From Bacteroidales bacterium (GTDB taxonomy: Bacteria > Bacteroidota > Bacteroidia > Bacteroidales > UBA1715): a stretch of 64,000 nucleotides of DNA. The notes under the pieces are model-generated. The model saw only the letters and a list, made by a program, of their open reading frames with translations. It was not told the DNA's origin and did not search any database. Shown here piece after piece: positions 7,857 to 15,687 of the stretch. Positions within the stretch are counted from its first letter, which is position 1; each line of letters starts with the position of its first letter. The position numbers and the translations under genes were made by a program. The DNA lies in assembly GCA_017516865.1 (NCBI GenBank), contig JAFXAU010000023.1, forward strand, positions 99,309-163,308, written 5' to 3'.

Positions 7857-9379
7857 TAATTGTTAGATTCAACTGAAGCAGCTTTTGCAGCAGCTCTTTC
7901 ACGTAATTTTTCTTGAATTTCTTGTACTTTCTCTTTAGATAAAGGATATTTCCAGATCAATACGATGGTAAGCAACATAGAAACAGTTGGAATCCATACA
8001 TACATTTCGCGAACCAAGTTCAAATCGCTTACCGAAATGATTGGGTTTGCTCCGTCGATGCCGACCAAAACAAGCACGTAACCTGCGATGATTGACACTA
8101 ATGCGATAGCCAACTTAATCAAGAAACCGGAAACAGCGGTGAACATACCTTCACGACGGCTTCCGTGTTCGTATTCGTCGTAGTCGCAGATGTCGGCTGT
8201 GAACGAGCCAATCAACGGCCAGCACATTGCCAATCCCATGTTGATGATTACCGGCGGGAACACTGCCAAGAATGGAGCAGAAGGAGTGAACAAGAACCAG
8301 CTTGATACATATCCGAGAATTGCCACCGTAGAACCAAGAATCAACAACGTACGTTTGTCGAAGAATTTAGCGATACGGTTAACGATGATTACCATCAAAA
8401 TTTGTGTTGCCGGTTGCAAAATAGCTGTGTACACACCGATATGGCCAGCCAACTCTTTGTGAGTCACGAAAGATTCTTCGAATGTGAACGTGAACGGATG
8501 ACGCCATGTCCAGTTGAAAATGTTGTGCATACCATCGGAACAAACGTGATACATTGAAATGTAGCCAAGCAACGGCAACATGAAGAACAATGCCACATAC
8601 ACGAAGAACAAGGAACCCATCAACAAAAGGAATGGTTTCGATTTGAATGTAACCACCAACGAAGGCCAGAACGGGTCTTTCTTTTGTGCCTGAGTACGTT
8701 CCATATTCTTTTCCTTACAGAAAATAGCAGGAATCACACCAAAGATGATGATTAAGATACCGACGATGACACCAAGTTTACGAGCACCGTCAACTTCGTT
8801 ACCGCTACCTTTCATAAAATCCAACTGACAGATAAGATATGCGGAACCGATAAGAATACCGATAACGTACGAGAATATAGATTTGTACGTTTGCAGCTTC
8901 GTTCGTTCCGTGTAATCCTCCTCAAGTTCCAGACCGAGAGCTCCATACGGCATTTGCCAGATTGCCATCACAATGTAGAATAACGACACAATCGTGATGA
9001 AATATACCGTCTGCATAAGTCCCGGTGTACGTGGCGTAAACCAGATTGCGATAAACGTCAGTGCAAGAATGAACGCACCGAAGAATATCCAAGGACGACG
9101 ACGGCCCCATTTTGAACGGGTGTTGTCACTCAAGTTTCCGAAGAATGTGTCGGAAAAACCTTCAATGAATTTTGAAGCACTCGTTGCGATACTAATCACA
9201 ACAGGGCTTACACCCATACCAATTTGGAAAATGTTGAAACTTAATGATGGGAAGACGTTCATCGCAAGGTTTTCTGCGAAACCTCCACTTGCCCATGCTA
9301 ATTTTTCGCCTCCCGAAGACATTGACTTTGAGGTCTTTGCCGCAGAAGTACTTGAATTTTGATTTTCTGTATTATCCAT
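7856..9379 (-). CDS. GPH-type sugar:cation symporter (MFS_2)
   Basis: This 507-aa membrane protein has about twelve hydrophobic segments and the signatures of the glycoside-pentoside-hexuronide:cation symporter family: GFAENLAMNVF near the start, EGFSDTFFGNLSDNTRSKWGRRRPW after TM2, and a cytoplasmic loop with ICDYDEYEHGSRREGMF. It would carry a sugar or glycoside across the inner membrane with Na+ or H+. The FISUMP lipoprotein is translationally coupled downstream. The substrate cannot be deduced from the sequence. Confidence 0.88.
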   Translation of the reverse strand: MDNTENQNSSTSAAKTSKSMSSGGEKLAWASGGFAENLAMNVFPSLSFNIFQIGMGVSPVVISIATSASKFIEGFSDTFFGNLSDNTRSKWGRRRPWIFFGAFILALTFIAIWFTPRTPGLMQTVYFITIVSLFYIVMAIWQMPYGALGLELEEDYTERTKLQTYKSIFSYVIGILIGSAYLICQLDFMKGSGNEVDGARKLGVIVGILIIIFGVIPAIFCKEKNMERTQAQKKDPFWPSLVVTFKSKPFLLLMGSLFFVYVALFFMLPLLGYISMYHVCSDGMHNIFNWTWRHPFTFTFEESFVTHKELAGHIGVYTAILQPATQILMVIIVNRIAKFFDKRTLLILGSTVAILGYVSSWFLFTPSAPFLAVFPPVIINMGLAMCWPLIGSFTADICDYDEYEHGSRREGMFTAVSGFLIKLAIALVSIIAGYVLVLVGIDGANPIISVSDLNLVREMYVWIPTVSMLLTIVLIWKYPLSKEKVQEIQEKLRERAAAKAASVESNN

Positions 9380-9409
9380 AAAAAGAAAATTATTTTATTT
9401 AGTTTGAGG

Positions 9410-9417
9410 CAAAGTTA
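9410..9417 (-). promoter_or_regulatory. Promoter -7 element for the symporter operon
   Basis: Minus-strand TAACTTTG (TAnnTTTG) lies 30 bp upstream of the symporter ATG at 9379. Confidence 0.45.
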
Positions 9418-9559
9418 CAAAATTTATCGTTTGCATTGCGGCTTTGTGTGACTAAAATATCGGCATTGTGGAAAAAATATTGCTTTTGTCCTCTGTAACA
9501 TTTTATTAGCGATGTTTATAAATAAATTTCCATATTAAATATTTGATTGCCGTTTTGCC

Positions 9560-9567
9560 TATATTTG
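9560..9567 (+). promoter_or_regulatory. Promoter -7 element for the 9600 lipoprotein
   Basis: TATATTTG matches TAnnTTTG and ends 32 bp before the ATG at 9600. Confidence 0.5.
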
Positions 9568-9599
9568 CATAAAAATAGTATTCATTTAATTTTATTGTT

Positions 9600-10562
9600 A
9601 TGAGAAGAACTTTTTTATTGTTGTTTACAATGCTATCGTGTTTGTTTTTCGTTAGTTGTGGCGATGAACCAGAGGTGACCAAAAAAGAATCGCAGGATAA
9701 TCAACAGGAACAGAAGCAAAATGATGATCAGAAACCTGATGATGGTGGAACCAAAACAGATACACCAGAAGAAGTGAAAATAGAAAATGGTACCATTAAA
9801 TCTGCATTTTCTGTTTCTAGTACTCAGAAAGTGTATTTCTCAACAGGTAATTTGCAGTATCAGGCAAGTGCAGGAACGTGGCAGTTCGCTGAAAATCAAT
9901 ATGATGTAATTGGAAAAGACAATTCCAATATTTCTTCAACAAATGCCGCATTTATTGATTTGTTCGGTTGGGGAACATCAGGTTGGGAAAATGGAGTGGA
10001 AGCGTTCCAGCCTTATTCTACAGAATATGATTATGCAAAATATTATGTAGGCGGTTCTTCTGAAAATAATTTAGTTGGTTCGTACGCAAATGCCGACTGG
10101 GGTGTATATAATTCAATTTCTAATGGAGGAGGAAAAGCCGGAATGTGGCGTACGCTTACGGCTGAAGAATGGTATTATGTAATAAAAGATAGAAAAAATG
10201 CGTATGATTTATATTCCGTTGCAAAAGTAAATGGTGTAAATGGTTTGATCTTACTTCCAGATAATTGGACAACGCCGTCTTCTATAGAATTTACCCCAAG
10301 TGCATATAGTTGGGCTATAAATGTTTACACCGCAGATGAATGGGAGGTTTTTGAAAAAGCGGGTGCTGTATTTCTTCCTGCCGGGGGCTATCGAAGCGGT
10401 TCGTCGGTGTCCGACGTCAATGCATACGGTGCATATTGGTCGACTACAGGCAGTTCAAGCAATGCATATTGCGTATGGTTTAATTCGGCAAATGTTAGTC
10501 CAAAATACGGTTTGAGCCGTGACAATGGTGCCGCTGTCCGACTTGTTACAGACGTACAATAA
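9600..10562 (+). CDS. Lipoprotein with FISUMP-like paralogous module (copy 1)
   Basis: The 320-aa protein has a lipobox (FVSC, then GDEPE), an acidic Gln/Asp linker of about 40 residues and a C-terminal module found four times in this window. Module hallmarks are FSVSSTQKVYFSTGNLQYQA, IDLFGWGTSGW, ISNGG, WRTLTAEEWYY, VNGVNGLILLPDNWT, GAVFLPAGGYR, an aromatic YWSTTG strand and the closing VRLVTDV. The order of these blocks resembles FISUMP and C-type-lectin-fold domains, so surface ligand binding is plausible. It is divergent from the symporter gene and followed by a strong terminator. Confidence 0.8.
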   Translation: MRRTFLLLFTMLSCLFFVSCGDEPEVTKKESQDNQQEQKQNDDQKPDDGGTKTDTPEEVKIENGTIKSAFSVSSTQKVYFSTGNLQYQASAGTWQFAENQYDVIGKDNSNISSTNAAFIDLFGWGTSGWENGVEAFQPYSTEYDYAKYYVGGSSENNLVGSYANADWGVYNSISNGGGKAGMWRTLTAEEWYYVIKDRKNAYDLYSVAKVNGVNGLILLPDNWTTPSSIEFTPSAYSWAINVYTADEWEVFEKAGAVFLPAGGYRSGSSVSDVNAYGAYWSTTGSSSNAYCVWFNSANVSPKYGLSRDNGAAVRLVTDVQ

Positions 10563-10582
10563 TTTTTGATAATAGTATTTAG

Positions 10583-10613
10583 AAAAGGAGATTCATTGTG
10601 AGTCTCCTTTTTT
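10583..10613 (+). terminator. Intrinsic terminator after the 9600 lipoprotein
   Basis: The 13-bp stem AAAAGGAGATTCA/TGAGTCTCCTTTT (one T-G pair, loop TTG) ends in a run of T residues, 20 bp after the stop. Confidence 0.9.
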
Positions 10614-10686
10614 ATATTATGCTCTTATTTTTCAACAAACGACAATATGTTTTGAACATTCATCGTTATATATGATATGTATTTTT

Positions 10687-10694
10687 TATTTTTG
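10687..10694 (+). promoter_or_regulatory. Promoter -7 element for the 10716 gene
   Basis: TATTTTTG (TAnnTTTG) ends 21 bp before the ATG at 10716. Confidence 0.5.
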
Positions 10695-10715
10695 TTAAAA
10701 CAATAAAGAAGTATC

Positions 10716-11426
10716 ATGAAGAATTTGTTTAAATTATCTATCGTAACTATTTGTGTGTTATCTAGTTCATTGTCTGTTTTTTCGCAAGAATTAGAAATTG
10801 ATACAACGGCGGTAACACCTACAAAATGTCTTGCATCATATCGTCATTTTATTTCACTCAACACATTGCAGTTTGCCACAGGTACGGCAAATATCAATTA
10901 TGAATGCAATATAGTTCCTATGTTTTCGCTTAAAGTAGGTGTGGGAACTGTTTTAGGAACACGTATCTTGTTTAACGAGGCTCAGTTGCCATGCATTCCT
11001 GGCGGTATATATGCAATGGTTGAACCTCGTCTGTATTTTAAAAAATCGAGCGAAGCGTGTATGATACAATACGGTCTGAGCGCTGCATACAAGTATTGGA
11101 ACTTTGTGGGCGAGAATGTGCTTGCAAGTTTTACTAAGAACGATAAGAAAAATATGAGTGCCTACACATACGATGGACAACCGCTTTCATACTATGAAAA
11201 CGACGATAAATACAATGTGACGTCGGAAGGAATTTACGAGAAAGAAGATATGGTTGAACATCTTGGCGATATTTCATTTTTCGGGAAAGGTTGCATTGCT
11301 GGCGGTTTGACTGCTGAAATCGAGGCTGGAGTTGGTTTCGGCGTAAAAGCAGAAAAGTTCTATTTTACACCAAATCTTGGAATATCTTTTGGATGGACAT
11401 TCGGTAAGAAAAAATCTGCCGAATAG
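10716..11426 (+). CDS. Predicted outer-membrane beta-barrel protein
   Basis: The 236-aa product has a signal peptide ending in VFSQE, alternating hydrophobic/polar strands (SLKVGVGTVLGTRILF, GGIYAMVEPRLYF, CMIQYGLSAAYKYWNF) and a final strand NLGISFGWTFGKK. This is typical of small Bacteroidota outer-membrane barrels. I do not recognise a specific family. It precedes the MuiA-like gene by 37 bp on the same strand, so a shared envelope transcript is likely. Confidence 0.6.
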   Translation: MKNLFKLSIVTICVLSSSLSVFSQELEIDTTAVTPTKCLASYRHFISLNTLQFATGTANINYECNIVPMFSLKVGVGTVLGTRILFNEAQLPCIPGGIYAMVEPRLYFKKSSEACMIQYGLSAAYKYWNFVGENVLASFTKNDKKNMSAYTYDGQPLSYYENDDKYNVTSEGIYEKEDMVEHLGDISFFGKGCIAGGLTAEIEAGVGFGVKAEKFYFTPNLGISFGWTFGKKKSAE

Positions 11427-11463
11427 TCTTTCGGTTATGTTACACATTCAAAATTAACGACTT

Positions 11464-13056
11464 ATGAGAAAATTAGGATTTGTTTTATTATCAATGCTAT
11501 TAGTAGCAGAGTATTCGTATGCCACAAACGTTACCGTGCCGACGAAAATCAAGGACGTGACAATTTATCTGAGCGGTGCGTCGCTTTCGTGCGTGGCTGA
11601 CGCAAAAATTCCCGCAGGTGTAAGTACCGTGACGCTTACCGACCTCCCGACCGCTATCAGTGAGGAATCCATTCAGTTGGAGGGAGTGGGAGATTTCGTA
11701 ATAAATAATGTGTTGTACAGAGTTACGCTGGACAAGACGCCCAAAGGCGACAGTTTGACGAAAATCAAACAGGAGTTGGAAGACAAGATTGCTGTCTTAA
11801 AATATACTAAAGACGTGTATGCCAATGAGATAGAGATTCTCAACGCAAACCGTGAAATCAAAGGAGCAAATTCAAATCTGAGCACGGTGGAGTTGGACAA
11901 AGTGCTGAAATTCTATCAGTCGGAAATGCTGAAACTGAAGGAAAACATCCGCAAAACCGACAAATCCATTGCGGAACTCAACACTGAATTGTCGAGAATC
12001 AACTCTGAACTTGCGCCGTACCGCAACCGCACAAAAGGCGAGGTGGAGGTGACCGTTTCGTCAACAAAAGCCCAAAATATCAAATTGGGAATGTCGTATT
12101 ACGTGAATTGTGCGTATTGGACACCATTCTACGAAGCTCGTGTGGAAGACGTGAACAAGGACATTTCCGTGGCGTACAAGGCAAAAATATATCAATCGTC
12201 GGGTTACGACTGGGACAATGTGAAAGTGACGCTCTCTACGGGAAATCCGACATTGAACGGCACCGTGCCGACATTGAACAAATGGATTTTGCGTGAACAC
12301 CAGCCACAAGTGCGTTATTCCAAGGCGAATTTGAAAATGGCTGCTGCTGAAAGTGTGGCTTACGATATGGAAATGGACGAGGCAGCTGCGGCTTCCAAAT
12401 CTGCTATGTCAAACGTAGCGCGTGGCATACGTACAACGACGGACGAAAAAATGACTACGATAGAATTCGTCATTGATGAATTGTTTAGCGTAAAATCGCA
12501 ACAAAACGACGCTATGCTGACAATAAACACTAACAATCTTCCAGCCGAATACGTGTACCGTTGCGTGCCAAAACTTGACAGAAATGCGTACTTGCTGGCA
12601 AAAATCACCGATTTTGCAAAATACAACTTCCTTTCGGGTGATGTAACGCTGTATTTAGGTGGAAAATACGTGGGAACGTCTTATCTGAATATAGCCCAAA
12701 CTACTGATACTCTGAAACTTTCGTTGGGACAGGACAAAGGTATTATGGTGGAACGCACGTTGTCGGACGAGTTTAACAAGAAATCGACGATAGGGAAGAA
12801 CTATAAGCAAACCGCTATGTGGAACATTTCTGTGAGAAACAACAAGTCAACCAACGTGAAAATTGAAATTTTGGACAATCTGCCAGTTTCCGGCTCGTCG
12901 AGCATTACGGTTTCAAATATGTCGTACGACGGTGCCACATTGGACGACAAGAACATAGCAACGTGGAATCTTGACTTGAAGCCGTCAGAAACGAAAAACT
13001 TGAAACTTTCATACACCGTGACATATCCCAAAACAATGTCGCTGAACTTGAAGTAA
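11464..13056 (+). CDS. DUF4139 / MuiA-family secreted protein
   Basis: This 530-aa protein has a signal peptide and the two-part layout of the mucoidy-inhibitor MuiA family. The N-terminal DUF4140-like beta domain (VTIYLSGASLSCVADAKIPA, DLPTAISEESIQLEG) and a coiled coil (about residues 85-175) are followed by the C-terminal DUF4139 barrel (LGMSYYVNCAYWTPFYEARV, SGYDWDNVKVTLSTGNP, TVTYPK). Family members are periplasmic or surface proteins of unclear biochemical role. Its reading frame uses more G and C at third positions than the 25-36 kb region. Confidence 0.85.
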   Translation: MRKLGFVLLSMLLVAEYSYATNVTVPTKIKDVTIYLSGASLSCVADAKIPAGVSTVTLTDLPTAISEESIQLEGVGDFVINNVLYRVTLDKTPKGDSLTKIKQELEDKIAVLKYTKDVYANEIEILNANREIKGANSNLSTVELDKVLKFYQSEMLKLKENIRKTDKSIAELNTELSRINSELAPYRNRTKGEVEVTVSSTKAQNIKLGMSYYVNCAYWTPFYEARVEDVNKDISVAYKAKIYQSSGYDWDNVKVTLSTGNPTLNGTVPTLNKWILREHQPQVRYSKANLKMAAAESVAYDMEMDEAAAASKSAMSNVARGIRTTTDEKMTTIEFVIDELFSVKSQQNDAMLTINTNNLPAEYVYRCVPKLDRNAYLLAKITDFAKYNFLSGDVTLYLGGKYVGTSYLNIAQTTDTLKLSLGQDKGIMVERTLSDEFNKKSTIGKNYKQTAMWNISVRNNKSTNVKIEILDNLPVSGSSSITVSNMSYDGATLDDKNIATWNLDLKPSETKNLKLSYTVTYPKTMSLNLK

Positions 13057-13091
13057 TAGAAATGTAATCGCTATGAAACGGATATCTCTCA

Positions 13092-14027
13092 ATGGTTGAA
13101 TCCATCATAATTGACACCGATTTGGGCAGTTCCACCGACGACGTGGCGACTATTTGTATGGCATATTCCTATATGCGACAGGGCAGAGCCGAGTTGTTGG
13201 GAATCGTGGTCGATAGAATGGGAGAGCAGAACGCCGTGTTTGCCGACATTCTGAACACATATTTCGGATTTCCAGATATTCCAATTGGATTGTGTCGCAA
13301 CGGAGTGGAAAATCCACAGATTTTCACCGACTACGCACATATTGCCGAAAAAAAGAGACCTGACGGCACGCCATTGTTTGCACGTACGCAAACGATGTTT
13401 GAAGATGATTATAAAGTGTATCGCAAAATACTTGCGTCGCAACCTGAAAATTCCGTCACGGTGCTTTCCATCGGCTTTCTGACGAGTTTGGCAAATCTTC
13501 TTACATCGTCGCCCGACGAGTATAGTCAACTTGACGGTGTTTCGTTGGTTGCACAAAAAATAAAACGAATCATTGTGATGGGAGGGAAGTTCGACGAAAC
13601 CGACAAGAACGGAGAATACAATATTCAGCAAAGCGGCCGTTTTGCCGAAACGTTTTTCCGCCTATTGCCGTCGTCGATTCCTGTCAATTATTCGCCAGAA
13701 GCGGTCGGAAATGCGTTATATTGGACAAAGACAGAAATTTTACAGACTTTGACACATATAGACGTACATCCTTTGAAACAGATTTACCTTGATTGTCCCG
13801 AAGACCCGTATCAACGAATGTGGGACCCGCTCACAATCATCCAGGCCGTCGAAGGTGACGAATATTTTTCGTGGTCGCCCCAAGGAAACGTTTCGTTGCA
13901 AAACGATTATACGCTCACATTTACGCCTTGTGATTCAGGAAAATCACGATACCAGAAATGTGGCACGGAGGAACAGATACAAAAATGGATGGCGTTGATA
14001 AAGAAATGTGTAATGCTCAATGCGTAA
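13092..14027 (+). CDS. Inosine-uridine-preferring nucleoside hydrolase-like protein
   Basis: The 311-aa protein begins with the calcium-binding signature of IUNH enzymes, DTDLGSSTDD (family pattern DTDxGxDDxxA). It continues with TVLSIGFLTSLANLL and IKRIIVMGG, and has an Asp/Pro-containing C-terminal segment MWDPLTIIQAV. These enzymes split N-glycosidic bonds of nucleosides. The insertion SST in the signature and the lack of the usual NxxxD context near residue 160 suggest a divergent subfamily. Its last residues, CVMLNA, and its stop codon are encoded by an intergenic repeat (family A). It has no obvious partner. Confidence 0.8.
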   Translation: MVESIIIDTDLGSSTDDVATICMAYSYMRQGRAELLGIVVDRMGEQNAVFADILNTYFGFPDIPIGLCRNGVENPQIFTDYAHIAEKKRPDGTPLFARTQTMFEDDYKVYRKILASQPENSVTVLSIGFLTSLANLLTSSPDEYSQLDGVSLVAQKIKRIIVMGGKFDETDKNGEYNIQQSGRFAETFFRLLPSSIPVNYSPEAVGNALYWTKTEILQTLTHIDVHPLKQIYLDCPEDPYQRMWDPLTIIQAVEGDEYFSWSPQGNVSLQNDYTLTFTPCDSGKSRYQKCGTEEQIQKWMALIKKCVMLNA

Positions 14028-14037
14028 TGCTCAATTC
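14010..14037. repeat. Intergenic repeat family A, copy 1 (GTAATGCTCAATGC x2)
   Basis: Two tandem 14-bp units (GTAATGCTCAATGC, then GTAATGCTCAATTC) straddle the stop codon of the nucleoside hydrolase gene. The same string recurs at 47135-47162, 48467-48532 and, in variant form, 60361-60408. Confidence 0.75.
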
Positions 14038-14042
14038 TTTTT

Positions 14043-14639
14043 TTACCAGTTTTTCTCAATTTTGTTGTTGCTCTTTTTGTTTTGTTTTTGCAGCATAAGG
14101 CGTTGTTGTACGGCTTTGTCGTTGTTCTCGATTGCGTCGAGCATCATTTCTGCCTGTCGTGCTGAAATTTGACCTTTCTTGTCACCTTGCGGTTGGTTTT
14201 CGCTTTGTTGTCCTTGTTGTGCAGACTGGCTTTCTTTGCCTTGTTCCTGTTTGTCGTAGTTTTGTTGTTGGTTGCCTTGTTGCTGAGTTTCTTGGTTTCC
14301 TTGCTGATTTTGTTGTTCGTTGTTCTGTTGACCGTTCTGCTGTCCGTCTTGTCCTTGGCCGTCTTGATTTTGTTGGTCGCCTTGGTTGTTCTGATTATTT
14401 TTGTTTTGTTGTTTTTGATTCTTTTTGTTGTCGTCCTTCTCTATCAAGCGTTTTAATTGGGCGAGGGAAGAATCCGCCTCAAAAATCTCGCAACCGCGCG
14501 AAACGGTGTAAAGTGCCGCTTCTGTTTGGTTTCCTGCATACAGCATGGCGGCCGTGTTAAAGTATTCTTGTGCGGTTTTTTGTCCATATGCGGTTGAAAA
14601 TGCACTGAAAATCAATAGTATAGCAAGAAATCTTTTCAT
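14043..14639 (-). CDS. Secreted Gln/Asn-rich protein
   Basis: The 198-aa product has a signal peptide (AFSTAYGQ), one TPR-like helical pair (TAQEYFNTAAMLYAGNQTEAALYTVSRG) and a low-complexity stretch of about 85 residues that is almost entirely Gln, Asn, Gly, Asp and Lys. A basic C-terminal helix (RQAEMMLDAIENNDKAVQQR) follows. It overlaps the upstream TPR gene by 4 bp (ATGA). TPR proteins with Q/N-rich tails occur in the Bacteroidota Bat aerotolerance loci, but no VWA or BatA/B/D gene is near, so that link is only suggestive. Confidence 0.7.
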   Translation of the reverse strand: MKRFLAILLIFSAFSTAYGQKTAQEYFNTAAMLYAGNQTEAALYTVSRGCEIFEADSSLAQLKRLIEKDDNKKNQKQQNKNNQNNQGDQQNQDGQGQDGQQNGQQNNEQQNQQGNQETQQQGNQQQNYDKQEQGKESQSAQQGQQSENQPQGDKKGQISARQAEMMLDAIENNDKAVQQRLMLQKQNKKSNNKIEKNW

Positions 14640-15319
14640 TCTTTGTTGTCGTTGATAATGGTTACAATTCCCTCTAATTTCTGTATGAAATCGTTGAACA
14701 ACTCAACGGTTTTGTCTTTTTTTGCGCTTTCCTGCATGAATTTGAGTGCTTCTTCGAACTTAAATTGTTGTACAAGTTCAGCTGCTTTTTTCATACATTC
14801 TTCGGCAAATTTCGAAGGTTTCGGTTTTTCGTCTTTTTTGAGTTGGTCGTTCATTTTTTCCAACATCTTTCTGGCCTCTTCCTCTTTTCGAAATTCCTCT
14901 TGTGCAAAAGCAAGATTGTAGCGGGTATCCTCGTCGGTTGGATTGAGAATGAGAGCTTGTTTATATAATTGGATAGCTTTTTCGTAGTGCTTTTGGTCAC
15001 ATTCCATATTGCCGGCATTATGGAAAATATTGGCTTTCAGAGTCTTATCGGCAGTGAGCTTCATTGCCTTATCATATGCGTCAGTGGCAAGAATGTATTT
15101 GTTCAAATTGTAGAGTGCGTTTCCGAAGTTGTACCACGCATCAAACGAGAGTGAATCGAGCTGGCAGGCGTGTTTATATTGCACGGCCGCGTTTCGGTAC
15201 TCTTTTTTCTCGTAAAACGAGTTACCTTTTTCAAGCAACGGCCGCACATCGTTTTGAGCGGTTGTGGAAAGCGCTGCAATACAAATAATTACGAAAATTA
15301 TATATCGTTTAAATTTCAT
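14636..15319 (-). CDS. Secreted tetratricopeptide-repeat protein
   Basis: From the ATG at 15319 (MKFKRYIIF) the protein is 227 aa with a signal peptide ending STTAQ. Four clear TPR units are seen: PLLEKGNSFYEKKEYRNAA, SFDAWYNFGNALYNLNKY, KANIFHNAGNMECDQKHYEKA and DEDTRYNLAFAQEEFRKEE. A charged C-terminal helix (FAEECMKKAAELVQQFKFEEA) follows. A longer frame from 15346 adds nine residues without signal character. It is translationally coupled to the Q/N-rich protein. The pair probably forms a periplasmic scaffold; BatC/BatE-like function is one possibility. Confidence 0.8.
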   Translation of the reverse strand: MKFKRYIIFVIICIAALSTTAQNDVRPLLEKGNSFYEKKEYRNAAVQYKHACQLDSLSFDAWYNFGNALYNLNKYILATDAYDKAMKLTADKTLKANIFHNAGNMECDQKHYEKAIQLYKQALILNPTDEDTRYNLAFAQEEFRKEEEARKMLEKMNDQLKKDEKPKPSKFAEECMKKAAELVQQFKFEEALKFMQESAKKDKTVELFNDFIQKLEGIVTIINDNKE

Positions 15320-15489
15320 TGTCTGATAGTCGTTATCGGGACACAAATATAAGATTTTTCGTGTTTTGTTGAACGGTGTATTTGCTAGTTTATTGTAAGA
15401 TTTACAAGGTGAATTTGCAAAAAAACGAGCGATAAGGATTTTTTTGTTAAAAAAAATTTTTATTTTGCCTCAAATTAAAGTTTTGAGAT

Positions 15490-15684
15490 ATGGCAGAGAA
15501 AAGTGTAGAAAAAATTCAGGCTGAGATAGAAAAATATGAGAACGAAGTTGAGTCATTGGAAAAAGTAAAACAATGCTCCGACATAGGTCCGTTTGCTATA
15601 AAATATATTGATAAGCATGTACTTGAATTGAAGAAAAAAATCTTCGATTTACATACCGAAATTGATTATTTGGAACGTGATTAG
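15490..15684 (+). CDS. Small coiled-coil protein, unknown function
   Basis: The 64-aa protein consists of two amphipathic helices with heptad spacing (VEKIQAEIEKYENEVESLEK and HVLELKKKIFDLHTEIDYLE) joined by a CSDIGPFAIKYID turn, so it should form a helical hairpin or dimer. It has no signal peptide or catalytic motif. Its stop is 4 bp from the convergent dnaX stop, and both stops sit in a weak 5-bp hairpin. I do not recognise a family. Confidence 0.65.
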   Translation: MAEKSVEKIQAEIEKYENEVESLEKVKQCSDIGPFAIKYIDKHVLELKKKIFDLHTEIDYLERD

Positions 15685-15687
15685 AGG

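Noticed and set aside
14169..14456. Very hydrophobic 95-aa frame on the plus strand that looks like a membrane protein
   Set aside because: It is the complement of the Gln/Asn codons of the secreted Q/N-rich protein; CAA/CAG read in reverse give Leu and Val.
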